64,000 bases of DNA from JACDAN01 sp963847235. Lineage in GTDB: Bacteria > Actinomycetota > Thermoleophilia > Gaiellales > Gaiellaceae. Where the stretch lies: NCBI GenBank assembly GCA_963847235.1, contig CAWJYU010000013.1, positions 1 to 64,000 on the forward strand, read 5' to 3'. Under the pieces are notes generated by a model. The model saw only the letters and a program-made list of their open reading frames with translations. It was not told the DNA's origin and made no database searches. How positions within the stretch are numbered: the stretch's first letter is position 1; each line of letters opens with the position of its first letter. This document shows positions 17,710-27,855 of this stretch, one piece after another. The translations under genes were made by a program, and so were the position numbers.

Positions 17710-17710
17710 G

Positions 17711-18139
17711 TCACTCTCCTTGGGTTGGCTTGTCGGTCTCCAGCCAGACGAGGTCGTCGAAGGCGAGCTCGAGCTCCTCGTACGCGAGGCCGGTCTGGGC
17801 GGCGTCGAAGGCGGGGCCCGACCAGCGCCGTGGCCAGGCGCGGACGAGCCGCCACGAGTTGACGACGCGTCCGCCGGCGGCGTCGAGCTGGCTGATCGTC
17901 ACCGTCCGCCGGTCCCTCTTCCCGTCGACGATTCGCCTCCGCCACTCGTAGAGCTCTCTCGAGCTGGACAGCGCGCGCCGAAGCACCACCGTCTCGAACC
18001 GGTCGTACGGCTCCTCCGGGAACGTGACGTCGGTCTCGGATATGAGCGGCCCGACCTCGCAGAAGCCGATCTCGCGGCGCCCGATCCGGACGCGGAAGTG
18101 ACTCGTTCCGAGCAGCGGTTCCGGCTCGCGAGGCGGCAT
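17711..18139 (-). CDS. Second tail tube-like protein
   Basis: A 142-residue paralogue of the neighbouring tube protein. GTSHFRVRIGRREIGFCEVGPLISETDV corresponds to the first strands. RFETVVLRRALSSSRELYEWRRRI matches the LKRGI...DLYDWL block, and YEELELAFDDLVWLE matches the family's closing strand. The two may form alternating or adaptor rings, as paired tube paralogues do in contractile injection systems. This is the first gene of the pair; its ATG at 18139 leaves only about 30 bases to the divergent histidine kinase region. The same frame is open far upstream, but that part is antisense to the kinase and has no tail-like sequence. Confidence 0.78.
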   Translation of the reverse strand: MPPREPEPLLGTSHFRVRIGRREIGFCEVGPLISETDVTFPEEPYDRFETVVLRRALSSSRELYEWRRRIVDGKRDRRTVTISQLDAAGGRVVNSWRLVRAWPRRWSGPAFDAAQTGLAYEELELAFDDLVWLETDKPTQGE

Positions 18140-18171
18140 CAGGCGTCGAAGGTACGCCGGTCGGCGCCCTC

Positions 18172-20028
18172 GTGCAACGGTGGCCGCGCTGGTGCCCCGG
18201 GCGAGACCGCAGTATCTTCGGAAGAGGACCGGAGGGAGGAACAGCACGGCCGTTCCCGCCACAGCATCGCTCGAGGCCGAACCAGGCGCCACACGCGCGA
18301 CGCTTCGTCCTGCTTGCGTTTGGGACGATCGCGCTTGGCCGGCTGCACGGCAGCTGCGTTCTCGATCACTGCTGCGCTTCGAAACCCGGCGGTCGGCCCC
18401 GACCTCGGCGAGCCGCTCGTGATCGCCCTGCTGTCGAACTGGATCACGGCGTCCTACGTGCTGTGCGGGCTCTTCGCATGGTGGCGCCGGCCGGAGAGCC
18501 GCTTCGGGCCGCTGATGGTGGCGGCCGGCTTCGCGAACTTCGTCTCGACGCTGTCCTGGACGACGAACGACCTTACGTTCACCTTCGGCCAGGCGCTCGA
18601 CCTCGTCCCGCCCGTGCTCTTCCTGCACGTCTTCCTCGCGTTCCCGTCCGGACGTCTCCGCGGCCCGTTCGAGCGCGCATTCGTCGTCAGCGCCTATGCC
18701 GCCGCGATCGTCCTGCAGGTCGTCCGCATGAGCCTCGGTGGCTTCGGCCCCAAGAACCTCCTTGAGATCTCTGCGCAACGAGAACCCCTCGTTGCTCTGG
18801 CTGCGCGTCGCGCTCCTGACGATGAGCATCTTCTGCCTGGTCGGAGCAGCGATCCTCCTCCTGCGCGGCGGGGCACGTCGCCGGCCGCTGCGGCCGATGT
18901 TCGTGCTGCTCCTGGACGCCTTCGCGCTCGGCCTCGTGATGATCGCGTTCCTCTTCGTGTCCGCGTCGTTCAACGGGCCCGCCGTGCAGCAGATCAGGTG
19001 GGCCACCTTCGCGACCCTCGGCATCGCGCCGCTCGTGTTCCTCGCAGCGCTGTTGAACGCGCGGCTGGCACGGTCGGCCGTGGGTGACCTCGCCCTCGAG
19101 CTCGAGCGCGGATCCCGCACCCGCCGACCTGCGGGACTCGCTCGCCCGCGCACTGAGCGACCCGTCGCTGGAGCTCGCGTACTGGCTGCCCGAGTACGGG
19201 GTCTACGTCGATCTGGACGGCAGGCCGGTCGAGCTGCCCAGCCTCGAGGGAAGGTCGACGACGCTCATCGACCGGGACGGGGAGCATGTCGCCGCCCTCA
19301 TCCACGACCCGGCGCTCGAGGACGAGCCCGAGCTGGTTCGCGGCGTGGAGGCGGTCGCGGGGATCGCGCTCGAGAACGGCCGGCTCCATGCAGAGGAGCG
19401 CGCCCGGCTCGAGGAGCTTCGAGGCTCGCGCGCCCGCATCGTCGAGGCGGCGCAGAACGAGCGGCGTGCGCTTGAGCGGAATCTGCACGACGGCGCACAG
19501 CAACGGCTCATCGCCCTCTCGCTCGACCTGAGCAGGCTCGAGAGGCGAATGGGAGGCGATCCGGAGGTCAGAGTCGCTCTGGACCAGGCGCGGGGTGAAG
19601 TCGCGGCGTCCCTCGCCGAGCTGCGCGAGATCGCCCGCGGGCTGCATCCGGCGGTGGTCAGCGCCCACGGCCTTGCCGTCGCCCTCGAGCAGCTCGCCGC
19701 GCGGGCGCCGGTCCATGTGGAGCTGAAGGTCGAGGTCGATGGACGGCTTCCCGAACCGCTCGAGGTCGCGGCGTACTACGTCGTGGCGGAGAGCCTCACC
19801 AACATCGCCAAGCACGCGGAGGCGGAAGCGGCGTCGATCGCGGTGGTCGAGGGCCGGGGCGAGCTGGTGGTGGAGGTCATCGACAACGGGATCGGCGGCG
19901 CCGACAGCGAGCGCGGCTCGGGGATCCGCGGCCTCGCGGATCGTGTCGAGGCTCTGGACGGGCGTCTGCGCGTCTGGACGCCGCGGGGTGGCGGGACACG
20001 GGTGAGGGCGGAGATCCCGTGCGCGTAG
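18172..20028 (+). CDS. Membrane sensor histidine kinase (NarL/DesK-type), frame-broken
   Basis: A kinase of about 610 residues read through three frames. Residues after RRFVLLAFGTIALG form several membrane helices (NWITASYVLCGLFAWW, VPPVLFLHVFLAFPSGRL, and others). A cytosolic GAF-like or linker part follows. The catalytic part has NERRALERNLHDGAQQRLIAL, the HisKA_3 box with the phospho-acceptor His, then AYYVVAESLTNIAKHAEA (N box) and DNGIGGADSERGSGIRGLADRVEALDG (G boxes). Frame changes near 18343, 18770 and 19115 each fit one extra base and leave conserved sequence on both sides. The start is uncertain; a GTG at 18172 is the first in frame. It overlaps its response regulator by ten bases. 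Confidence 0.8.
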
Positions 20029-20664
20029 CGATCGCCGAGGACAGCGTTCTCCTTCGCGAGGGGATCGCGCGGTTGCTCGCCGACGCAGGCTTCGATGTCA
20101 CGGCCCAGTGCGAGAACGCAGACGATCTCGTCCTGCACGTTCGGAGCTCTCCGCCGGACGTGGTGATCATGGACATCCGGCTCCCTCCGACGCACAGCGA
20201 CGAGGGTCTACGGGCCGCGCTGGAGCTCCGATCCAGCCACCCGGATGTCGGCGTCCTCGTCCTCTCCCAGTACGTCGAGGTCGGGCTCGCATTGAAGCTC
20301 GTTGCCGATTCGGCCGAAGGCGTCGGCTACCTGCTCAAGGACCGGATCGGGGACGTGGACGACTTCGTGGCGTCGGTGCGGCGCGTGGCAGCAGGCGGGT
20401 CGGCGCTCGACCCGATCATCGTCTCGACGCTGCTCTCGCGCCAGCGGCCGGACGACCCGATCGCCCAGCTGACGCCGCGCGAGCGCGAGGTGCTCGAGTT
20501 GATGGCGTCGGGAGCTCGAACCAGGGGATCGCGGACAGCCTCGTGATCACCGCTGCGGGCCGTCGAGAAGTACGTCTCGAGCATCTTCGGCAAGCTGGGA
20601 CTGCCGTCGACCGGGCACCGAGTCCCGCCGTGTGCTGGCCGTTCTGCTCTACCTGCGTTCGTAA
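20019..20664 (+). CDS. NarL-family response regulator, frame-broken near the C-terminus
   Basis: A receiver plus LuxR-type helix-turn-helix, about 214 residues. The receiver shows AIAEDSVLLREGIARLL (acidic pocket), VVIMDIRLPP with the phospho-acceptor Asp, and GYLLKDRI with the conserved Lys. The output domain starts LTPREREVLELMASG. After 20515 the frame changes, but the expected SNQGIADSLVIT, then AVEKYVSSIFGKLGLPSTG and a closing ESRRVLAVLLYLRS are all present in other frames and end at a TAA at 20664. Corrections are needed near 20515, 20555 and 20612; the last two fit one extra base. It is the cognate partner of the overlapping histidine kinase. Confidence 0.82.
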
Positions 20665-20758
20665 GAAGCCTAGGAGAGACACCAGAAAACCGCCCCCCGA
20701 GCTCGCAAGTCTGCCCGTCTTCTCGTGCCGGGCCCATCGTGCGAGCGTGGGGGCAGAC

Positions 20759-21454
20759 ATGAAGACGCGGATCATCCAAAACGAGCCGGAACCCGTGCCG
20801 TCTGCCGAGGTGGAGGCGGTCGCACGGTCGCCGACGAGCGCCAGACCTGGTTGCGTCGTGCCTGCTTCCTCGTCGCCGTCGTCGGCTACTTCATCATCGG
20901 CGTCATCCACCCGGCCGAGATCGAGGTCGGGGACGACACCACGCTCTACATCGGGATCCACCTCGTCCAGCCGTTCTTCATCCTGCTTGCTCGCCTGGGG
21001 CACGTGGCTGCTCGTAAAGGATCTTCCCGGGCGAGCCGCGCAGGTGGCCCGCATCGCGATCGTCCCGTACGCGATCGCGTACTCCATGTTCGACGCGATC
21101 GCAGGCGTCGCGCTGGGAGGGATCGTCCGCCTGGCGAACGACGCGAGCGCGGCCGACGGCGCGGTCGTGCAGCAACTGATGGATACCGGGACCGACTACG
21201 TCGGCGTGGCCCTCTTCATCGCATCGGACCTGTCCTGGTTCGTCATGGCCCTTGCCGCCGCCATTGCCGTCAAGCCGATCGGCGGGCGAGGCCCGACGCT
21301 GCTGATGGCGATCGGCGCGGCGATCTTCGCCATTGCCCACCCCTTCCCGACCGGGCCGATCGGCATCACGCTCTTCGGCCTCGGCATCGCCTGGCTCGAG
21401 GTCAGGCGTTCCCGCGCACCGGTTCCTGAAGCCCGACCACTCCTCGTCCCGTGA
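20759..21454 (+). CDS. Integral membrane protein of unknown function, frame-broken
   Basis: A protein of about 230 residues. After a short polar N-terminus (MKTRIIQNEPEPVP) it has about six membrane helices: CFLVAVVGYFIIGVIHP, LYIGIHLVQPFFILL, IAIVPYAIAYSMFDAIAG, VGVALFIASDLSWFVMALAA, LLMAIGAAIFAIAHPFP and ITLFGLGIAWLEV. Frame changes near 20830 and 21000 restore the original frame, which argues that the protein is intact in life. I know no named family for it. It sits between a two-component pair and an MMPL exporter on the same strand, so a role in the same envelope response is plausible but inferred. Confidence 0.65.
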   Translation: MKTRIIQNEPEPVPSAEVEAVARSPTSARPGCVVPASSSPSSATSSSASSTRPRSRSGTTPRSTSGSTSSSRSSSCLLAWGTWLLVKDLPGRAAQVARIAIVPYAIAYSMFDAIAGVALGGIVRLANDASAADGAVVQQLMDTGTDYVGVALFIASDLSWFVMALAAAIAVKPIGGRGPTLLMAIGAAIFAIAHPFPTGPIGITLFGLGIAWLEVRRSRAPVPEARPLLVP

Positions 21455-21473
21455 ACGAGAAGGAGGACCTCTT

Positions 21474-23693
21474 GTGAGCACCCCGCAGAAGCACAACCTC
21501 GCGGCACGAATGGCGCGCTGGAGCGCGCATCACCGCAAGACAGCGATCTTCGGTTGGCTCGCGGTCGCGATCGTGCCTGTTCGCGTTCAGCGTTATGTCT
21601 CCGGCGAAGCAGATCGTCTTCGAGACGTCGGGCCCCGGCGAATCGGGGCGCGCGGACACGATCCTGTACGAGGACTTCAAGCAGCCCGGCGGTGAAAGCG
21701 TCCTGATCCAGAACCCGGAGCTGAGGGCATCCTCACCGGCGTTCAGGGCGGTCATCGCATCGGTGATCGACGGCGTCGAGGGGCTTCCCCAGGTCGCAAA
21801 GGTCGAATCGCCGTTCGACGTCGAGGAGAACAGCGGTCTCATCTCCGCCGACCAGCACTCCGCGCTCGTTCCGGTCGAGATCAAAGGGCTCGCGGAAGAC
21901 GCGGACGACAAGGTCGATCCGATCGTCGACCGGGTCGCAGAGGTTCAGAAGGCGAACCCGGACTTCACCATCGGGTCCTTCGGCGCGAGCACCGAGAAGG
22001 CGGTTTTCGCGGCATTCATGGACGATCTGCTGAAGGCAGGGGCCTTCTCGATCCCGCTGACGCTGATCATCCTCCTGGTCGCGTTCGGCACGCTCGTTGC
22101 GGCCGGAATCCCCCTCCTGGTTGGGTTGTCGGCGGTGCTCGCGACCTTCGGCCTCGTCGCGCTGATCAGCAACGTCCTGCCGATGTCCGAATCGGTCGGT
22201 GCAATCGTCCTCCTGATCGGGCTCGCCGTCGGAGTCGACTACACGATGTTCTATTTGAAGCGGGAGCGCGAGGAGCGCGCCGCCGGTCGGAGCGAAGAGG
22301 CCGCACTCGAGGCTGCGGCCGCTACGTCCGGCCGGGCGGTCCTGATCTCGGGGTGCACGGTTCTCGTCGCCATGGCAGGCATGTTCCTCACCGGCGACCC
22401 GGGCTTCGCCTCCTTCGGCGTCGCGACCATGACCGTGGTCGCGGTTGCGATGCTCGGATCGTTGACGGTGCTGCCGGCGCTGCTCTCCAAGCTCGGCGAC
22501 AACGTCGACCGGGTTCGCGTGCCCTTCGTCCATCGTCTGCGCCGCGATGACGGCGGAGGGCGTTTCTGGGGCGCAATCATCGATCGGGTCCTCCGGCGCC
22601 CGGCCATTTCAGCGGTCTTGGCCGGCGGGCTCCTCGTGGCGCTGGCGGTGCCGGCGTACCAGCTGCACACCGCTCAGCCGAGCATCGAGACGTATCCCCA
22701 GAACCTGCTGACGACCTACAACCGTCTCAAGGAGGCCTTCCCGGGGACCGACGTCGCGGCGAGCGTGGTCGTGAAGGCGCCGAACATCGAGGCGCCGGCC
22801 GTTCAGGAGGCAATCGGTCAGCTCAAGTGGCGCGCGATCGACAGCGGCGTCATGAACGAGCCGATCGACGTCGACGTCAACGCCGCTGGGACGGTCGCGA
22901 ACATCAACATCCCCGTCGAAGGCGACGGCACGGACTCCACGTCGAACCAGGCGCTCGCCGCCCTCCGCGACGAGATCGTCCCGCCCACGGTGGGCACGCT
23001 CGCAAACGCTGAGGTCGGGGTCACCGGAACGACGGCTCAGGCCAAGGACTTCAACGACCAGATGAAGGTCTCTGCGCCGCTCGTCTTCGGGTTCGTGTTG
23101 CTGTTCGCGTTCTGCCTGATGCTGCTGTCGTTCCGGTCGGTCGTGATCGCGGCGAAGGCGATCGTCCTCAACCTGCTCTCGGTCGGAGCCGCGTACGGGA
23201 TCCTCGTCCTTGTCTTCCAGCACGGCTGGGCGAAGCAGGTCCTCGGCTTCGAGTTCACGGGCGGGATCGACCCGTTCCTCCCGATCCTGCTCTTCGTGAT
23301 CCTCTTCGGGTTGTCGATGGACTACCACGTCTTCATCCTCAGCCGTATCCGTGAGGCGTACGACCGAGGTATGTCCACCGACGATGCCATCTCCTTCGGG
23401 ATCAAGAGCACCGCCGGAGTCGTCACGAGTGCGGCGATCGTGATGGTGGGAGTCTTCGCGATCTTCGCGACGCTCTCGATGATGATCTTCAAGCAGTTCG
23501 GCGTCGGGCTGGCGTCGGCGATTCTCATCGACGCGACCATCGTCCGGGCGATCCTGCTCCCGGCGTCGATGAAGCTGCTCGGCGACTGGAACTGGTACCT
23601 GCCGAAGTGGCTCGAGTGGTTGCCGCACTTCGAGCACGGCGAGAAGCTCGAGGCGTCGAGAAGGTCGAGGCGCCGCCGGTGCCGACCACGGAG
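21474..23693 (+). CDS. MMPL family RND-type membrane transporter, one frame break near the start
   Basis: About 740 residues, the usual MmpL/YdfJ size. Two repeats of six helices are present, each with a large extracytoplasmic domain. The hallmark GLAVGVDYTMFYLKREREE and GLSMDYHVFILSRIREAYD sit on helices 4 and 10 and carry the proton-relay Asp-Tyr pairs. The GTG at 21474 has a strong aaggagg site. The first 33 residues (ARMARWSAHHRKTAIFGWLAVAI) are joined to CLFAFSVMSPAKQIV by one extra base near 21570. The stop is unresolved because the frame runs on into the next gene. The family exports lipids, siderophores or drugs. It may belong to the regulon of the upstream kinase and regulator. Confidence 0.85.
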
Positions 23694-25007
23694 GTGTCGA
23701 CCGTCGCTCATCCGTCCGCCGAACCCGAGGGCCGCCGCGACCCGCGTCGCGGCGGCCCTCGTCACCGAAGTCGGGCTGGCCAGGCTCGGCTTCGGGGTCA
23801 TCGGCCTTCACGTGGCGGACGACAACTTCCTCCAGCCCGAGCCGGGCGTGTCGGCGTCGGATCACCTCGTCAGCGGCCTCGTGCCGCTCGGCCTGCTGAT
23901 CGGCGCGGCAGCGATCTACCCGCGGCTCCGTGCGGGGCTTCGCGGCGCCCTCGCACTCTTCTTCGGCGTCCTCGGTGTGCTCGGCGGCACCGAAGCCGCG
24001 TACTACGCCCAGGACGTCGGGCTCTCGGGTGACGACTACACGGGACTGCTGTCGATCGGCGCCGGCTTCCTCCTCCTGGGCGTCGGTGCCGTCACGCTGT
24101 GGCGATCGCGTCGGCGCACCGACAATCTCGCCTGGCGGTACGCGCGGAGAGCGCTGCTCGCGCTTGCGGGCCTCCTCGTCGCCGCCTTCGTCGTCTTCCC
24201 GGTCTCCATCGCGTACGTCGTCACGCACGTGGCGCCGGCAGAGCGTGCCGGCTCCGAACCTCGGAGCGGCATACGAGGAAGTGCAGTTCACGACCAGCGA
24301 CGGGCTTCTGCTCAAGGGGTGGTACGTCCCGTCGAAGAACCGCGCCGCGGTGATCTCGTTCCCCGGCCGGTCAGGCACCCGGCTCCAGGCGCGGATGCTC
24401 GCCCGGCACGGCTACGGCGTCCTCCTCTTCGACCGCCGCGGCGAGGGTGAGAGCGAGGGCGACTGGAACGTCTTCGGCTGGCAGGGAGAGCGCGACCTCT
24501 ACGCGGCGGTCCAGGTTCCTCCAGAGCCGGAGCGACGTCGATCCGGAGCGCATCGGCGGAATCGGACGGTCGGTCGGCGGAGAGATGCTGATCGAGGCAG
24601 CGGCCGAGTCGGACGCATTCAAGGCGATCGTCAGCGAGGGCGGCAGCGGACGCTCGATCCGCGACGAGCTTGCGAACCACGGCTTCAGTGTGGGGACACT
24701 GTCGGCGCTTGCGACCCACGCAGTCCTGACGTCTTCCGTAGCGGTCTTCACCAACAACCTCCCTCCGGAGGACCTGAAGAGCCTCTCCGGGCAGATCGCG
24801 CCGCGCGCCGCGTTCTTCGTCTACGGCGAGCACGGCCAGGGCGGCAGCGAGAAGGGCCCGAACCTGGGCTTCTACGCCGAGGCCGGAGAGCCGAAGGAGA
24901 TCTGGGAGGTTCCGGGCGCCCAGCACGTCGGCGGCATCACGACTCAGCCGGCGGAGTACGAGCGACGCGTGATCGCATTCTTCGACGAAGCTCTGCGCGG
25001 CTCATGA
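23694..25007 (+). CDS. Membrane-anchored alpha/beta hydrolase, first of a tandem pair, frame-broken
   Basis: About 435 residues. The N-terminal 180 have four membrane helices (RLGFGVIGLHVADDNFLQPEPG, then GLLIGAAAIYPRL and two more). The C-terminal 250 form an alpha/beta hydrolase like those of the dienelactone-hydrolase/YqkD group: EEVQFTTSDGLLLKGWYVPS, YGVLLFDRRGEGESEGD, a nucleophile elbow GRSVGG, and a closing GAQHVGGITTQPAEYERRV with the likely catalytic His. The GTG opens VSTVAHPSAEP, nearly identical to the next gene's MSTVAHPAS. Extra bases near 23740, 24250 and 24510 break it. The boundary with the MMPL gene is unclear; a true fusion is possible. Confidence 0.72.
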
Positions 25008-26308
25008 GCACGGTCGCCCACCCGGCTTCGGAGTCACGAAGGGCTGTCGTGTCGCGCGCCGCGACAGCGCTGCTCAGCGAGACGGGCCTCGCCCGGGTCG
25101 CGCTGGGCGTCGGCGCGCTCCACGTGGTGGACGACAACTTCCTCCAGCCCGAGCCGGGCGTGTCGGCTCGCGACCATCTGTGGGGCGGGCTCGCGCAGGT
25201 CGCGCTCTTCGTCGGGCTCGCGTGGGCCTATCCACGGCTCCGCGCCGGCCTCCGCGGGATCCTGGCCGTCTACGTCGGGATCTTCATGATCGTGATGGGC
25301 GCGGGCGAAGCGGGCTACTACACCCGCGAGGGCGGCCCTTCCGGCGACGACTTCACCGGGCTCCTGACGATCCCCGCGGGTGTCCTCCTCGCCGGCGTCG
25401 GGCTGTTCACGCTCTGGAAGTCGCGCAAGGGCGGAGGCTTCGTCCGCAGGTATGCGCGGCGGGCGGCTCTGACCCTTGCGTTCCTCGTGACGCTCCCGTT
25501 GGTGATGTTTCCGCTCGGCCGAGGCGTACGTCATCACCCACTCGGGGCGCGCCTACGTGCCGACGCCCCAGCTCGGCGCGCGCGCACGAGGAGGTCTCGT
25601 TCACCACGAGCGACGGACTGCGGCTCCACGGCTGGTTCGTGCCGTCGAAGAACGGTGCGACGGTGATCTCGTTCCCCGGCCGCAAGGGGCCGCAGAAACC
25701 GGCGAGGCTGCTCGTCCGGGACGGCTACGGCGTGCTGCTCTTCGACCGACGCGGCGAGGGCGAGAGCGACGGCGACCCGAACCTCCTCGGCTGGAGAGGG
25801 ACTCGCGACCTGGACGCGGCAATCGCCTACCTCAAGAGTCGGCCCGATGTCGATCCGAACCGAATCGGCGGGGTCGGCCTCTCTGTCGGCGGCGAGATGA
25901 TGCTGCAGGCGGCCGCGGAGACGGACGACTTCAAGGCGAGTCGTGTCCGAAGGCGCCGGGGTCCGCTCGGTGCGGGAGGCCGTCCACTCCAAGGGCGCCG
26001 AGACGGATCGTCAGCTCTTGGATCTTCGGCCTGATCACGCTCGGAACCGCCGTCTTCACCAGCGACCTGCCTCCACGCAGCCTGACCGACCTCAGCGCGG
26101 AGATCACCGAACCGGCGCTCTTCATCCACGCGACACCCGGCCAGGGCGGCGAGACAGCTGACGGAGAAGCTACTACGAGGCGGCGAAGGGCCCGAAGGAA
26201 TACTGGCCCGCGCCTGGCGGGCACACCGGCGCGTACGACGCCGCGCCGGAGGAGTACGAGCGCCGGATCGTCGGCTTCTTCGATCGAACCTTGCTCGGCT
26301 CGCCTTGA
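25004..26308 (+). CDS. Membrane-anchored alpha/beta hydrolase, second of the tandem pair, frame-broken
   Basis: A paralogue of the preceding gene with the same order: short N-terminus, four membrane helices (VALGVGALHVVDDNFLQPEPG, GLAWAYPRLRAGLRG), then an alpha/beta hydrolase with EEVSFTTSDGLRLHGWFVPS, YGVLLFDRRGEGESDGD, nucleophile elbow GLSVGGEMM and a late GGHTGAYDAAPEEYERR. Its ATG overlaps the previous stop (ATGA). Six single extra bases between 25520 and 26180 explain every frame change, including a pair near 26155-26175 that restores GEQLTEK-YYEAAKGPKEYW. Enzymatically it should be an esterase, lipase or peptidase acting at the membrane. The substrate is unknown. Confidence 0.72.
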
Positions 26309-26341
26309 CGCCTGCGTCCGCCGTGCGAGACTCGCGGTGGG

Positions 26342-26920
26342 ATGACGCGGCTACTCCAGAGCCTCGGAACCGACGTCGAGCGCGCGATGAGCGACGTGAA
26401 CGTGCCGTCGTACATCATCGATAGCAGCGGTGTGATCGCCTGGCTGAACCCCGCCGCCGAGCGGATCGTCGGCGACGTCCGCGGTCACGGCTTCACCGAC
26501 GTCGTCGCCCCTGGCGACCGACCGCGGGCCAAGGAGGCGTTCATGCGCAAGATCGTGGGCAAGGAGAAGGTCACGGACGCCGAGGTCGACGTCGTCGGCC
26601 CGGACGGAAGCCAGGTCTCCGTCGAGGTGAGCTCGGTGCCGATCCGCGAGGGGCACCAGATCGTGGGCGTCTTCGGCCTGCTCTCGCGGCCGCCGGCCCC
26701 GCCCAAGGCCCCGCGTGAACACGCAAAGCTCACGCCGCGCCAGCAGGAGGTTCTGGGGATGCTCGCCCACGGCTCCTCGACGCAGCAGATCGCTGCGCTC
26801 CTCCACCTGAGCAAGGAGACTGTCCGCAATCACATCCGCGGGGTCTTGCAAGCGCTCGAGGTTCACTCTCGCGTGGAGGCAGTCGCGGCCGCCCGGGCCG
26901 AGGGCCTGCTCGACGATTGA
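26342..26920 (+). CDS. PAS-domain LuxR-type transcriptional regulator
   Basis: A 192-residue regulator. Residues 10-115 form a PAS domain (VPSYIIDSSGVIAWLNPAAERIVGD and a closing VSSVPIREGHQIVGVFGL). Residues 125-190 form a LuxR helix-turn-helix (LTPRQQEVLGMLAHGSSTQQIAALL, then SKETVRNHIRGVLQALEVHSRVEAV). No receiver domain is present, so a ligand or redox signal through PAS, not phosphorylation, would control it. It ends the same-strand series that begins with the histidine kinase, 33 bases after the second hydrolase, and may regulate that series. Unlike the genes just before it, it is unbroken. Confidence 0.87.
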   Translation: MTRLLQSLGTDVERAMSDVNVPSYIIDSSGVIAWLNPAAERIVGDVRGHGFTDVVAPGDRPRAKEAFMRKIVGKEKVTDAEVDVVGPDGSQVSVEVSSVPIREGHQIVGVFGLLSRPPAPPKAPREHAKLTPRQQEVLGMLAHGSSTQQIAALLHLSKETVRNHIRGVLQALEVHSRVEAVAAARAEGLLDD

Positions 26921-27015
26921 CGCATTTGGGTCAGGCGCAGACCGCCGTTGCCTAGGAGCATCCTGCTGCCGTCAGTACTCGAAGTTCTCCCTCTGAACAT
27001 CGGGGCCTGAGCGGC

Positions 27016-27078
27016 GATCCGCGCCCCCGCGCGGATCTCTCGAGGCGGGGCTCCGGGCCGCACGGAGTCCCGCCTCGA
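27016..27078. terminator. Double hairpin between convergent genes
   Basis: Two adjacent stem-loops between the PAS-LuxR gene and the convergent peroxiredoxin gene. The first is a nine-base stem (27016-27024/27029-27037, loop cccc). The second is a 16-base stem with one G-T pair (27040-27055/27063-27078). They probably act as a two-way terminator. Confidence 0.65.
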
Positions 27079-27089
27079 ATGTCGTTCGA

Positions 27090-27770
27090 CTAGTCGGTGC
27101 GCGCCATCGCGCCGTCGGGCTGCGGCACGATTCGGATGTACGGGCGCGGTGACTCCCAGCCCTCGGGATAGATCTCCCGCGCCTCGTCGTCGGAGACCGA
27201 TCCCGCGATGATCACGTCGTCGCCTTGCTGCCAGTTCGCCGGCGTCGCGACCTTGTGCTCCGAGGTCAGCTGGAGCGAGTCGATCACGCGCAGTACCTCG
27301 TCGAAGTTGCGGCCGGTCGTCATCGGGTAGACGAGGATGAGCTTGACGGTCTTGTCGGGCGCGATCACGAAGACGTTGCGCACCGTCTGGTTGTCGGCAG
27401 GCGTTCGGTCCCCCGGGTCGCCCTCGACCTCCGCGGGGAGCATCCCGTACGCCTTCGACACCTCGAAGTCGGCGTCGGCGATGATCGGGTAGTTGGGCGC
27501 GTGGCCCTGGGTCTCCTCGATGTCCTTCACCCAGCCCTCGTGGTTGTCCATCGGGTCGACGGAGAGCCCGATCACCTTGACGTTGCGGCGGTCGAACTCC
27601 GGCTGGATGCTGGCCATGTAGCCGAGCTCCGTCGTGCAGACCGGCGTGAAGTCCTTCGGGTGCGAGAACAGCACCGCCCACGAGTCGCCGATCCAGTCGT
27701 GGAAGCGGATCCTGCCCTCCGTCGTGTCGGCCTCGAAGTCCGGTGCGGTGTCGCCGAGCTTGATGCTCAC
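27090..27770 (-). CDS. 1-Cys type peroxiredoxin (Prx6 family)
   Basis: A 226-residue peroxiredoxin. The active site PKDFTPVCTTELG carries the peroxidatic Cys at residue 45 with the conserved Thr and Pro. The extended C-terminal domain (VRNVFVIAPDKTVKLILVYPMTTGRNFDEVLRVIDSLQ, then ATPANWQQGDDVII) is typical of Prx6, and no second resolving Cys is seen. The enzyme reduces H2O2, alkyl or phospholipid hydroperoxides in the cytoplasm. The GTG start follows a GGAGGA site at the right distance. It stands alone on the minus strand after the antiporter gene. It adds to the oxidant-handling genes found elsewhere in the window. Confidence 0.92.
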   Translation of the reverse strand: MSIKLGDTAPDFEADTTEGRIRFHDWIGDSWAVLFSHPKDFTPVCTTELGYMASIQPEFDRRNVKVIGLSVDPMDNHEGWVKDIEETQGHAPNYPIIADADFEVSKAYGMLPAEVEGDPGDRTPADNQTVRNVFVIAPDKTVKLILVYPMTTGRNFDEVLRVIDSLQLTSEHKVATPANWQQGDDVIIAGSVSDDEAREIYPEGWESPRPYIRIVPQPDGAMARTD

Positions 27771-27855
27771 GTAAATCCTCCTCCGTTGGGGTTTGGGGTT
27801 CGACCCCAGCGCTTCAAGGTACGCCTTGCGGGTCGGGTCGCGCAACGGAACGGGC

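Noticed and set aside
17257..18139. A prophage remnant
   Set aside because: Only tube-like genes are present, and no integrase, terminase, capsid or attachment repeats are visible. Base composition is like the neighbours.
20500..20670. Programmed frameshifting in the response regulator
   Set aside because: There is no slippery heptamer or downstream structure, and the same kind of break occurs in many unrelated genes nearby.
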